Below are positions 27,051-35,299 of a DNA stretch of 64,000 nucleotides, piece by piece. Made by a program: the position numbers and the translations under genes. The stretch is from Tardiphaga robiniae. GTDB lineage: Bacteria > Pseudomonadota > Alphaproteobacteria > Rhizobiales > Xanthobacteraceae. Where the stretch lies: NCBI RefSeq assembly GCF_001618955.1, contig NZ_LVYV01000053.1:124001-188000 (forward strand), given 5' to 3'. Below the pieces are notes generated by a model that saw only the letters and a list, made by a program, of their open reading frames with translations, did no database searches and was not told the origin of the DNA. The stretch's first letter is position 1; each line of letters begins with the position of its first letter.

Positions 27051-27101
27051 TGGCGCGCCAGAAAGGGTTCGAACCTCTGCCCCAAGATTCGTAGTCTGGA
27101 C
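27051..27101 (-). repeat. 3' fragment of tRNA-Arg(ACG): probable island attachment site (attL)
   Basis: Read on the minus strand, the segment ends CTGGCGC-G-CCA, i.e. acceptor 3' strand, discriminator and encoded CCA. Before it is a T-arm AGAGG-TTCGAAC-CCTTT with proper pairing, and before that CCAGA-CTACGAA-TCTTG, an anticodon arm whose loop reads ACG. The D-arm and 5' acceptor strand are absent, and the anticodon stem has a mismatch, so it is not a working tRNA. Such fragments mark the end of an island integrated at the 3' end of a tRNA gene; an integrase lies 615 bases to the right. Confidence 0.7.
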
Positions 27102-27262
27102 GTTTCGGAGCCGCGATCACGAATGTGGCGATCGTCCCAATATATTTGCATCCCGTCCGATTTCTACGCCATAGCTACCCAAATCCCCCAAGCACATTGG
27201 ATCGCCCTTTCCCGCCTCACACGCCTCGGTTTCCATGTCGAAAACCCGATGTGGCTAGAGGC

Positions 27263-27493
27263 ATGGAGATGGCGGCAAAGAACGAAAGGGCATCGGTTTA
27301 TCCGCTCGCTTCCGCCGCACCTGAAGCACCAGGCCCGACGGTTAGCGCTCGGTTCGAAGATGCGGCCCTACGTCTAGCCCGCCTGATTAGCCACCGGATA
27401 GCCCACGAAGAGTTCGAGCAGCGACACAGCCGAAAAGCAAAAAGAGCAGCTGACTTTAAGAAGCGGAAAAGCCGGCATGACGATCCGAGTTGA
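27263..27493 (+). CDS. Small basic hypothetical protein in the integrase module
   Basis: About 76 residues, MEMAAKNERASVYPLASAAP then FEDAALRLARLISHRIAHEE and a basic tail KAKRAADFKKRKSRHDDPS. Start is taken at the ATG at 27263 behind AGAGG; the upstream frame is compositionally different. It ends 28 bases before the excisionase-like start and may belong to the same transcript. Size and basic helical character would fit an accessory DNA-binding factor, but nothing proves it. Confidence 0.4.
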   Translation: MEMAAKNERASVYPLASAAPEAPGPTVSARFEDAALRLARLISHRIAHEEFEQRHSRKAKRAADFKKRKSRHDDPS

Positions 27494-27521
27494 CGCAAGA
27501 TCGCATGGCGGAGGATCGCCC

Positions 27522-27929
27522 ATGACCGCGTCAGTCTATTCCATGGAGGGAGCGGCCAAGGCTCTTTTGAAGAGCCGCCGCTGGCTGCAGGAATGGCTGG
27601 GGCAGCATCCCGTGGATGAGAACGGAATCCCCTATTATTCGCCCCTTGGCCGATCCAAGACGTTCGACGATAATGATCTGGTTCGGATCCGTGCAGCCTG
27701 CAGGGAGGAAGAGCGATGCCGATTAAGCTCATCCCGCCCCGTGCGGGCAAAACCCCGTACTTCGCCGGCCGCGGCATCCACTTCGGTCGATATGTTGACC
27801 GAAGCACGAAGGCTCGCGAAAAGCGGGTCGCGCTCCAGGTCATCCGAAAATGGGAACGGGAAATCGAGCGTGGTGAATTTTCCACGCCAGGCGAAGCGAC
27901 ATTCGCCAGCGCCGTCGTCGCATACCTGA
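27522..27929 (+). CDS. Excisionase-like (HTH) protein overlapping the integrase start
   Basis: A 135-residue protein. The start ATG at 27522 has GGAGG 7 bases upstream. Residues 1-70 (SVYSMEGAAKALLKSRRWLQ, EWLGQHPVDENGIPYYSPLG, KTFDDNDLVRIRAA) look like a winged-helix MerR/excisionase DNA-binding domain. The frame then continues another 70 codons inside the integrase gene, with CRLSSSRPVRAKPRTSPAAA and SVDMLTEARRLAKSG, which fits the basic tails that related proteins carry. If real, 214 bases are read in two frames. It probably directs the integrase toward excision. Confidence 0.65.
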   Translation: MTASVYSMEGAAKALLKSRRWLQEWLGQHPVDENGIPYYSPLGRSKTFDDNDLVRIRAACREEERCRLSSSRPVRAKPRTSPAAASTSVDMLTEARRLAKSGSRSRSSENGNGKSSVVNFPRQAKRHSPAPSSHT

Positions 27930-28786
27930 AAACGGGCGGCGACCCGCGGCCGACAGGGCCGCTCATCGAGTACTTCATCAAGTCGGACGGCAAGTCGACG
28001 CCGCTTCGCGAGATCAATCAGACCGTGATCGACACCTGCGCGCTGGCGCTGTTCCCCGATCACACGGCGGCAACCCGCAATCGCGAGGTTTACACGCCGA
28101 TCTCGGCCATCTTGAAGAGCGCCGGACCCGACTTCGATTTCAAGATCCGCCGGCCGAAGGGCTCACGCGGCAAGGTCGTCACCGGCTGGCTGTGGCCAGA
28201 ACAGGCGTTCCGGATCTTCGACGCCGCGGCGACGCTCGACGCCGAGTTCGGCATCTTCCTGCACTATCTCTGCTACACCGGCTGCCGCATCAGCGAGGCG
28301 CTGCGACTCACCTGCAACGAGCTGCGCGTCAGCGAGGCATTCGCTTTCCACCGCATCACTAAGAACGAGGATCCGCGCGCGGTCTTCTTGCCGCCGGTGC
28401 TGGTGGCCAGCCTCGCCAATCACCCCCGCGGCCTTGAGCGCGGCACCCAGCGTGTGTTCCGATTCCACCAGGGCGGATCCCTGCGCTACATGCTTCAAGC
28501 GGCCTGTATGATTGCCTGCGGCCTTCCTCAGCCAAAACGCGTTCGGAAAGGCAAGACGCCGCCTAAGCCGGCTTATGAACTCGACTTCGTCAACTTCCAC
28601 ACGTTCTGCCATACCTACGGCACCTGGATGCGCCGCTACGCGGGCCTCGACATCAAGGGCCTGGTCGGCACGGGTCGATGGAAGAGCGAACAGTCGGCGT
28701 CGCGCTACGCGCATGTGGTGCCGAGCGAGGATGCGGTGAAGGCGGCGGTGCTGCCGACAGCGAAGGGTTCAAAGGCTTCGGCATGA
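27716..28786 (+). CDS. Tyrosine-type site-specific integrase with altered box II
   Basis: A 356-residue phage-type integrase. RBS GGAGGAAG precedes the ATG. The N-terminal half (RYVDRSTKAREKRVALQVIR, SAVVAYLKTGGDPRPTGPLI) is the core-binding part. Catalytic residues: box I Arg191 (YTGCRISEALRL) and Tyr331 (SASRYAHVV) are present, but box II reads H295-T-F-C298-H299-T where the family has HxxR; the arginine is Cys (codon TGC, one C-to-T step from CGC). It starts inside the excisionase-like frame and overlaps the next gene by ATGA. The lesion predicts weak or no recombination, so the island may be stuck. Confidence 0.88.
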   Translation: MPIKLIPPRAGKTPYFAGRGIHFGRYVDRSTKAREKRVALQVIRKWEREIERGEFSTPGEATFASAVVAYLKTGGDPRPTGPLIEYFIKSDGKSTPLREINQTVIDTCALALFPDHTAATRNREVYTPISAILKSAGPDFDFKIRRPKGSRGKVVTGWLWPEQAFRIFDAAATLDAEFGIFLHYLCYTGCRISEALRLTCNELRVSEAFAFHRITKNEDPRAVFLPPVLVASLANHPRGLERGTQRVFRFHQGGSLRYMLQAACMIACGLPQPKRVRKGKTPPKPAYELDFVNFHTFCHTYGTWMRRYAGLDIKGLVGTGRWKSEQSASRYAHVVPSEDAVKAAVLPTAKGSKASA

Positions 28787-29604
28787 CTCAAGCGCAACGG
28801 CAGTGGCACTGGGGCGAGTGTAACAAATACGCGGCCGAATGCATAAAGGCCGTGTCGTCGTTGACGGCGGCCAGCACACTCGCTCGAGCGGCAGACGTTA
28901 TTGCAACTACGCTACCGACCTTCGACCATCTGGTGGTCGCGGCCCGGCGAAAGCTCGCCAAGGGCGACATAGACCTTGCCTTATATGACGTACGAACGCG
29001 CCATCTTCTAATTTGCGAGGTCAAGACCGTTTATGACAAACATAGGACGGTTCTCCATATGCACCAATTTGAAGACAAGAAGGTCAAGGTCGACCACGCG
29101 GTCAGGCAGTTGCGTGAGGCAGCAGAGCTTGTCGCCCAAAATCCCAATATGCACGGGCTATTTCACAAGAAACTTCCACCGCCGCGGCGAATCTCAAAAA
29201 TGCTGCTCACCTGGTTCGATCCGGTAGATCTGACGGTGGGAACCATTGACGAAGATATCCTCAGCCTCAACTTCGCGACGTTTCGTTATTTATTGGGCGT
29301 TGCAAAAGGGGATCTTGACGATCTTGTTCGCGCGACCCGTGAATTGCGTAATGTCTGGTGCGTGGCGGAGAAGCGGCCGATTGATCTCCAGGTGGCGTTC
29401 AAACAAATGATCGAGGTGCAACTCCCGATAATCGACGCGAAAGACGAACTCGATGAGATCGACTTCTCGGGTCTGACGCGTGCCGAACTCGCCAAGATGC
29501 CAGCCCTCGAAAGCGGTTGGAGGAATTCGCCAGCGTCCCAGATCGTCAGTTTTCTGCGCGAAACGCGGGAAGCGCTTGAAGATCATGTCACCCCATCTGG
29601 TTGA
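28783..29604 (+). CDS. Putative PD-(D/E)XK nuclease translationally coupled to the integrase
   Basis: A 273-residue protein whose ATG overlaps the integrase stop (ATGA). The nuclease-like core reads RKLAKGDIDLALYDVRTRHL then LICEVKTVYDKHR, with Asp64, Glu79-Val-Lys81, the spacing of a PD-(D/E)XK fold. The C-terminal half is helical with IRIS-like ISKMLLTWFDPVDL and ELRNVWCVAEKRPIDL. I do not recognise a named family. Coupling to an integrase, without a methylase, suggests an effector carried by the island, perhaps against phage or competing elements; this is inference. Confidence 0.6.
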   Translation: MTQAQRQWHWGECNKYAAECIKAVSSLTAASTLARAADVIATTLPTFDHLVVAARRKLAKGDIDLALYDVRTRHLLICEVKTVYDKHRTVLHMHQFEDKKVKVDHAVRQLREAAELVAQNPNMHGLFHKKLPPPRRISKMLLTWFDPVDLTVGTIDEDILSLNFATFRYLLGVAKGDLDDLVRATRELRNVWCVAEKRPIDLQVAFKQMIEVQLPIIDAKDELDEIDFSGLTRAELAKMPALESGWRNSPASQIVSFLRETREALEDHVTPSG

Positions 29605-30023
29605 CTTCAGATTCTTGGCGGTCTGGCCGAAAGCGACCAACACCGGTCCGATATTTCGACCGATTGTTGCCAATGAATGAAGGGCAGCTATCGGGTTCGG
29701 AGGAAACGTCCCGGAACGGCAATAAGAAAGGCGCAAAGCAGACCCGCCTTTGCCCACGCTATTATGCGCTGGAGCGTCCCCATCCAGCAAAGCTGGCTTT
29801 ACATCATCCTGAAAGTGCGCGCAGACCGGACCTGCGAGGCAGAGATGGAGAACTCCAGCTCGATGGGAGTGAGATACGGACGGGACAGGCAACAGCACGG
29901 CAACGAAAAACCCCGCCAACCTATTCATATTGACCATGCAACGTTCTTATCCGGCCACCTCGTCACAAAAGGAAAGCGCTGGATAACGCGAGTGGCAGCG
30001 CGCGCTTGTCGCCCTTGGCCAGT
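29605..30023. other. Gap before the large STAND gene
   Basis: No supported gene. Several short overlapping frames exist on both strands, including a minus frame with a signal-like start that runs back through the PD-(D/E)XK gene; none has an RBS plus recognisable sequence. The gap likely holds the promoter of the large gene that follows. Confidence 0.4.
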
Positions 30024-33000
30024 ATGATGCTTAGGAGTCATTTCCCGATCGCCCATGCTGGACAGGCCGTAATGCAGGTTTTCGGATCAGGGCCGCGCCT
30101 CGATGCGCCACAAGGCGACGCCACGCGCCAGGCTGTGGCGGCGCTGCGCGGCTATGCTTATCAACTCTATGTGTCGAGCCTCGCTTGGCTCGCGCTCGGC
30201 GACGGGGCGATCCTTCACCTCGAAGTAGCCGAGGATTACTCTGTCACGACGCAGCAGGCGCTAGCAGGCACGCAAGTAAAGGATACCGCTGGCAGCGGCA
30301 ACATTACCCTCCAAACGGAAGGGGTACGAACCGCGATCGATGCCTATGTCGACCTGGTCGCGCGAAATCCAAGCCGCACGGTCTCACTCCACTATCTGAC
30401 AACCTCAGAGATCGGTCTCGAGCGCAATAAGGCGCATCGTATCGACGCGACACCGGCGCTTCATTATTGGCGGCGCGCGGCCGCCGGCGCAGACCCGGCG
30501 CCGCTCCGTGTGCTGATCGCTGCGCTCGATCTCAAGGAAGTCACCCGGATCCATCTGGAATCTCTATCGGACGAGGCATTTCGCAACGATTTCCTGCAGC
30601 GCATTCACTGGGACTGCGGCGCTCCGGGACTTTCCGACGTGCGCTCGGATCTGGAAGTAGGGTTTATCGAATATGTCGCCTCTGCCCGGCGACTGTCGAG
30701 CCACACGGCCAGAAATCTCACTTCTGCGGTGCTCGAACGCATCCTGCTGACTGCGGTCTCCAAGGAGGGACGCGCGCTCCGCCGCGCGGACCTGTTGGCA
30801 CTGATCGATGAAGCCACGTTGGTCGCTGTGCCGATCGAGCAGCTCGCGGCCGCCTTCCAGGGCCCAGGCGCCACAAACACCATATCGCGCACGGAGTTAC
30901 TGGTCCCGGCAAGCGATCTCCCGCTGCCCGCGACCTATGCACCACGCAACGCGCTGGTGGCAACGATAGACGCAGCCCGGCGCGCGTGCGGTCTTGCCAT
31001 CGCGAGCGGCGCGACTGGGCTAGGCAAGTCGCTCGCGGCACGGCTCGTCGCGGCGCAGAGCGGCGCCCCCTGGTCGATCGCCGATTTCCGTCACCTGCCG
31101 CCTGCAGAAACCGCGGCGCGGCTCGCCCATTTGCAAGGCGAGCTGGCCGCGTCATCCGCGATGCACGTCATCCTCGACGATCTGAACGAACTCGACGACC
31201 CGGCCGTACGTGACGCACTGGCTCGCGTGCTCGCAAGCCTGAGGCGGCGCGACAAGACGGCGATTGTCACCACCTATCGCGCTCCGGCCAACACGACTCT
31301 GCACCAGCTAGCACCCGGCGCAGTGCCGCCCATCGATATGCCCTATTTCGACGAGGCGGAAGTGGGCGGCCTCGTGGCCGCCGCAGGCGGCGACGCTAAG
31401 TATGCGGGTTCGGTCTATCGTGCGGCCGCGAACGGCCACCCGCAATTGACGATGGCGGCGTTGCTCCATTTGAAAAGCAGGAACTGGTCGCGCGCTTCGA
31501 TCTCCGCAGTGCTGGGCGGCCAGCTCCAGTCCGAGATCGGCGCGGAGAGGCGCGCCGTGCGGCAACGGCTGGTCGGCGCGCTGTCGGCCGATGCGCAAAC
31601 GCTGCTGTTGCGCACGAGCCTGATCCGAGGGGGCTTCACCCGCAACCTCGCCATCCAGATCGCGGGGCTCGACCCCGCGGTAGCGCGCGGGGGCCTGGTA
31701 CTCGACGAGCTGGTCGGGCCCTGGATAGAGCCATTCCGGCGCAACCGGCTTCGCGTCTCGCCCCTGCTTGAGGACGCAGCCGCCGACGTCTTCTCCGGGG
31801 CCGAACGCCGTGCCGTCCATCGCTGCGTGGCGGACGCGATGATGCGCGGCAAAGATATGGACGCTGCCGATGCACCGGCGGCCATGCACCATGCGCTCAA
31901 CAGCGAAGAGACCGATCTAGTCGTCGCGTTCGCGCAGAGCGTGATCACTTGCAATTTCGAGATGATTGAGATGCTCGCACCGTTCCTGGCCGAGCTCATG
32001 TTCTTGCCCACAGACACGCTGATCTTCCCGCAAGACCTGGCTGCCTCGACGATGATGCGGCTCACCCAACTTCTTGTCCTTCTCCCCTATGGCTCGCCCA
32101 AGCGGGCACGCGCCTGCTGGGACGCGCTCGAACAGGAGCGGATCCATGTGAAGGGCGAGGAGCTGTTCGAGAGTTTCGCGCTCTCCAAGCTGCTGCTCCA
32201 TCCGCGCACCGGCGAGCTGTTCGAGGATTGGCTTGAGATCCTGCTCCGGTTCGACCGGCTCTGCCAGTCCGAACCGCGGCTCGCCGCGACCAGCCGTAAC
32301 TTCACGTCGAAGTCGGGCAGCAATCCCCATGTAAGCGGCGTTCTGTTCGCCGGCCAGCTACGCAACATCCAGACCATCGCCCGGTTCCGCACGATATTGG
32401 AGCGGCTCGAACGTGAAGATGCGGGGACAAGGGAGCGCCTCTTCTCGTCATTCCAGCCCGGCCGCGGCGACATCTCCGTCCTAGTCAATCATGGCTGGCT
32501 CAAGGAGTCACGGACCGAGGGCTTCGACTGGGAAGTAGCCCAACACGAATACGGCGTCTGCGCTGAACTGGCGATGCGCTGGGGCAATCCGATGCTTGCC
32601 TCGCGCTGCGCGATCGCGCAGGCCATGTGCATCGACGAAAATGGCGGCGATGCTGAACGCGCGCTCATCTGCCTGACCGAAGCGGAAGCGCGGATCGGGT
32701 TCGACGTCGCGTTCGGCCGCGCGCGTGCCAAGATCCATTGGCGCCGGCGCGATCATGCGGCCGCACTGCCGCTGCTGACTGCGGCAGCCGAGGCAGGCGG
32801 CCAGGACACCCTCGAGCGTGCCCATATCGCGCGCGAAGCGGGGATCAGCGCGGCGATACTTGGCGATTGGCCAGCGGCGCAGCTCTGGTTCGAACGCGCT
32901 CAGGCCGCCGCCGCGACGCCGGCCGAGATCCCATCGGTGCGGGCGATGGCGATCGGATTGCTCGCCGACACCGCGCAAGCGGCGTACCAGGCCGGACGGC

Positions 33001-34109
33001 CTGACATCGCCATTCTTAAGATGCGCGAAGCGCTGACGGCGCTGCCGACGATCGACGAAGAAGGAACGCTCGCCGAAGCGCATTGCCATCGGGTGGTGCG
33101 CCACGGCCTGCTCTGGCTCTACCGCGAGATCACTGGAACCAAGGCCGGCGGCCAGGAGGAAGTGGTCTATCAGCCCGGCGCCGCAAGCAATCCCGAACCG
33201 CTTGAGGCGATCCGTTCGCACCCGGTGATCGCGCTCGACCTCACCTTCTATTTTCTCGCCGAGGCCGACCACGAGCTCGCCGAACCGACTGGTTTCTACC
33301 GCGAATTTCGGTCCTTTTTGGTCGACGGCCCCATCCTCTCCTCGGAGATTTCGGCGGCGATCGCCGAGGACCATAAGGCGATCGCGACACACGACCCGAC
33401 CGACTTCGTAGCACGCGTGCGACGGCACGCCTCGATGACGAGGATAATCTCATCGGGCGAGGCGCGCGAGGGCGTCGATCAACTCAAGAATCCCAAGCGC
33501 GGCACGATCCCGCTCGCTGTGATCGATGCGGATGCGCCAAGCGACATCCACCGCGCCGCCGAGGACTATATGCTGAGCTTCGCGACAGGTGCAGCGACGG
33601 CGCGCGCGTTCGATGCGATCGCCTCCATCGTCGAACAGGGCCTCGCGGCGCCAGAGGTCGCGGCGCTCCATCCGTTGCTGCGTCGCATGGACGGTGCGCT
33701 CGGCACCTTGACCTCCGACCGCGAAGGCGCCGCCAATTCGATCTGGGTGGTGCGAGACGATTTGTCGGGACGTCCCGCGGAGTTCTGTTGGGCGGCCGTC
33801 TGGCTGCTGTTCCACGTCAACAGCTCGAGGCTGCGCGACGGCGTCGCCCAGCCACTGATCGCGTGGATATTCGCCGGAACCGACCATCTGGTCCGCAACG
33901 CGCGGTTTCGTCTGTCGCTGCCGGCAACGACGGCACCGCCGGTCGAAGCGCTGCTGGCCGCGCCCGAGCGGACAATGGCCGCGGCGGCGCGGCTGCTGCT
34001 CGTCCTCGCACCCGCCGTGGCGACAAGCTTAATCCCGCAGGTCCGCTCGACGCTGGAAGAGATCGCCGGAATCGCTCCGGGCGTCGGAACCCAGGCACCA
34101 TCAGGCTAA
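30024..34109 (+). CDS. Large nuclease-STAND NTPase-helical repeat protein, candidate defence effector
   Basis: A 1361-residue protein (first ATG; ATG at 30072 behind GACAGG is an alternative). Residues 30-110 (ATRQAVAALRGYAYQLYVSS, LHLEVAEDYSVTTQ, TQVKDTAG) look like the Cap4/DUF4297 type of PD-(D/E)XK nuclease placed at the front of defence proteins, with E67-E70-D71 and Q84-V-K86. The NTPase core has Walker A GATGLGKSLAARL at 329 and Walker B MHVILDDLNELDD with D385-D386, then a STAND-like winged region (KTAIVTTYRAP, PYFDEAEVGGLVAAAG). From about 480 to the end the protein is helical, with TPR-like stretches rich in Ala-Arg pairs (ALPLLTAAAEAGGQDTLERA, AAQLWFERAQAAAATPAEIP). This layout matches sensor-effector proteins of the AVAST class. 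No partner gene is required by the layout. Confidence 0.7.
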   Translation: MMLRSHFPIAHAGQAVMQVFGSGPRLDAPQGDATRQAVAALRGYAYQLYVSSLAWLALGDGAILHLEVAEDYSVTTQQALAGTQVKDTAGSGNITLQTEGVRTAIDAYVDLVARNPSRTVSLHYLTTSEIGLERNKAHRIDATPALHYWRRAAAGADPAPLRVLIAALDLKEVTRIHLESLSDEAFRNDFLQRIHWDCGAPGLSDVRSDLEVGFIEYVASARRLSSHTARNLTSAVLERILLTAVSKEGRALRRADLLALIDEATLVAVPIEQLAAAFQGPGATNTISRTELLVPASDLPLPATYAPRNALVATIDAARRACGLAIASGATGLGKSLAARLVAAQSGAPWSIADFRHLPPAETAARLAHLQGELAASSAMHVILDDLNELDDPAVRDALARVLASLRRRDKTAIVTTYRAPANTTLHQLAPGAVPPIDMPYFDEAEVGGLVAAAGGDAKYAGSVYRAAANGHPQLTMAALLHLKSRNWSRASISAVLGGQLQSEIGAERRAVRQRLVGALSADAQTLLLRTSLIRGGFTRNLAIQIAGLDPAVARGGLVLDELVGPWIEPFRRNRLRVSPLLEDAAADVFSGAERRAVHRCVADAMMRGKDMDAADAPAAMHHALNSEETDLVVAFAQSVITCNFEMIEMLAPFLAELMFLPTDTLIFPQDLAASTMMRLTQLLVLLPYGSPKRARACWDALEQERIHVKGEELFESFALSKLLLHPRTGELFEDWLEILLRFDRLCQSEPRLAATSRNFTSKSGSNPHVSGVLFAGQLRNIQTIARFRTILERLEREDAGTRERLFSSFQPGRGDISVLVNHGWLKESRTEGFDWEVAQHEYGVCAELAMRWGNPMLASRCAIAQAMCIDENGGDAERALICLTEAEARIGFDVAFGRARAKIHWRRRDHAAALPLLTAAAEAGGQDTLERAHIAREAGISAAILGDWPAAQLWFERAQAAAATPAEIPSVRAMAIGLLADTAQAAYQAGRPDIAILKMREALTALPTIDEEGTLAEAHCHRVVRHGLLWLYREITGTKAGGQEEVVYQPGAASNPEPLEAIRSHPVIALDLTFYFLAEADHELAEPTGFYREFRSFLVDGPILSSEISAAIAEDHKAIATHDPTDFVARVRRHASMTRIISSGEAREGVDQLKNPKRGTIPLAVIDADAPSDIHRAAEDYMLSFATGAATARAFDAIASIVEQGLAAPEVAALHPLLRRMDGALGTLTSDREGAANSIWVVRDDLSGRPAEFCWAAVWLLFHVNSSRLRDGVAQPLIAWIFAGTDHLVRNARFRLSLPATTAPPVEALLAAPERTMAAAARLLLVLAPAVATSLIPQVRSTLEEIAGIAPGVGTQAPSG

Positions 34110-34470
34110 TGCCGCATCGCATCACCAAACAACCAAGCTCCTATTGTGCACGCCTTCGACGTGGGCGTCGTTGAGTGGCCGCGACCCAAACGCCGCCGGC
34201 TCACCTGCAGGCGGCGAATATCTCTCGGCTGCCTGAGCTAATGAGGCGCCCTCCGTATTGATATCCACAGAAATCGGCGTCCGTTGTCTAGGGTTACCCT
34301 GCTTCGGCGCAAACGAAAAAACGTAAGCAAATATAAGCTTATGGGGTGGGTGACGCGGACCAGTTAGGAAACGCGGACTCGGCCCCTGCGAACGACGTGT
34401 ATAGTCAGGTCACACCCCTTGCACCGCTCCAAAAAATCACCCTTATGAATCTTGCTTGTTTCCCGTGATT
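34110..34470. other. Gap without a supported gene
   Basis: Between the large NTPase gene and the small-protein cluster. It is more A/T-rich than its surroundings near 34300-34350 (aaaaaacgtaagcaaatataagc), which may hold a promoter. No gene or RNA family recognised. Confidence 0.35.
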
Positions 34471-34502
34471 CGTAGCTCCCGAAGTTTAAATGGAGAGCTA
34501 CG
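34471..34502 (+). promoter_or_regulatory. 5' hairpin beside the RBS of a 40-residue membrane protein
   Basis: Perfect 8-bp stem CGTAGCTC (34471-34478) and GAGCTACG (34495-34502) with a 16-base A/T-rich loop. The Shine-Dalgarno GGAG (34492-34495) sits at the foot of the 3' arm and the ATG is 2 bases beyond the stem, so folding would hinder ribosome access. Could be a simple translational control or thermosensor. Confidence 0.4.
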
Positions 34503-34504
34503 TC

Positions 34505-34627
34505 ATGAATCGCCCGCCGAAATTCCGCATCAAGCTGTTTGGAGTCGATGTCAGCGCCGAAGGGGTACTGGGCATCGGAGGCGCTTGCTTTCTGGTCATC
34601 GCCATCATCGTCGCCACTCGCCTCTGA
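34505..34627 (+). CDS. Small single-span membrane protein
   Basis: A 40-residue protein, MNRPPKFRIKLFGVDVSAEG then VLGIGGACFLVIAIIVATRL. GGAG lies 9 bases upstream of the ATG. The cytoplasmic basic start and one C-terminal hydrophobic helix (about residues 20-38) predict an inner-membrane miniprotein with its tail out. No family recognised. Its 5' hairpin suggests translational control. Confidence 0.6.
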   Translation: MNRPPKFRIKLFGVDVSAEGVLGIGGACFLVIAIIVATRL

Positions 34628-34633
34628 TGTCGG

Positions 34634-34978
34634 TCAGTAAGTTGGCTTACGATGCGTCCGGCAGTCGTACAGGCCATCCTTGCCCGTCCCCTTTATGTTG
34701 GCGTTGTAGTACTTGCCCATGGACGGTGCCGCGAGAAAAGCCTCATAGGTGGCTACAGGCATCTCGCAGTAGGGGTAGTAAGTGGCGTTGAGCTGTACGA
34801 CCATGAACTGTTGAGCCTTGTCATAGCAGGTGCGATTGACGAAGCTGCTGCGCGTGATCTCGGTGCACGCAAAGGTCTTGAGGTCCAGCTGGCCGTAATA
34901 CTTCACGTCGACGGTCTCGGCAGTGGCCCAGGTGGCACCGGCAAGCGAAGTGCTGAGTAGCAGGACAAATCGAAGCAT
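34634..34978 (-). CDS. Secreted KTSC-domain protein
   Basis: A 114-residue protein with signal peptide MLRFVLLLSTSLAGATWATA and a KTSC domain: FACTEITRSSFVNRTCYDKA, MVVQLNATYYPYCEMPVATY and FLAAPSMGKYYNANIKG. KTSC is a small domain of unknown role, often found alone in alphaproteobacteria; here four cysteines suggest disulfides in the periplasm. It is convergent with the 40-residue membrane protein (6-base gap) and divergent from the next small gene, 11 bases away. Confidence 0.8.
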   Translation of the reverse strand: MLRFVLLLSTSLAGATWATAETVDVKYYGQLDLKTFACTEITRSSFVNRTCYDKAQQFMVVQLNATYYPYCEMPVATYEAFLAAPSMGKYYNANIKGTGKDGLYDCRTHRKPTY

Positions 34979-34989
34979 GGGGAATTACG

Positions 34990-35145
34990 ATGTTCGAGAA
35001 GGTCGTGACCTGGCTGAAGAAGCCGAAGCCTCAGACTGAACCGGCCGAAGTGGAAATGAAAGAGCTAGCCGAGCTTATCGAGCACGGCGAGCCGGATGGC
35101 GAAACCTTGAAGCGCATGGCGAAGCTGTTGGGGCGGACGGATTAA
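34990..35145 (+). CDS. Small cytoplasmic hypothetical protein
   Basis: A 51-residue protein, MFEKVVTWLKKPKPQTEPAE then EMKELAELIEHGEPDGETLK and RMAKLLGRTD. GGGGAATT precedes the ATG. It is amphipathic and charged, too short for the usual ORF cut-off, and has no family I recognise. A weaker ORF at 35213-35353 behind GGAG (MFGITTPLQFYQIHHRMK) overlaps the next gene's end and is left unannotated. Confidence 0.5.
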   Translation: MFEKVVTWLKKPKPQTEPAEVEMKELAELIEHGEPDGETLKRMAKLLGRTD

Positions 35146-35299
35146 TTGACGCTGCTTGGGCGGCAGCATTTGCAGTTAGACTGCGGCTATTTATAGCCTG
35201 ACGGAGACCGCCGTGTTCGGCATCACGACCCCGCTGCAGTTCTACCAGATCCATCACCGGATGAAGATCCCTCACCGCCTTCGTTGGGAAGGTAACGAT

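Noticed and set aside
27051-27130. A complete tRNA-Arg gene
   Set aside because: D-arm and 5' acceptor strand cannot be found and the anticodon stem has a mismatch; only the 3' part is present.
29290-29937. 215-codon minus-strand ORF with signal-like start
   Set aside because: Two thirds lie antisense to the PD-(D/E)XK gene; the remainder has no family match or RBS.
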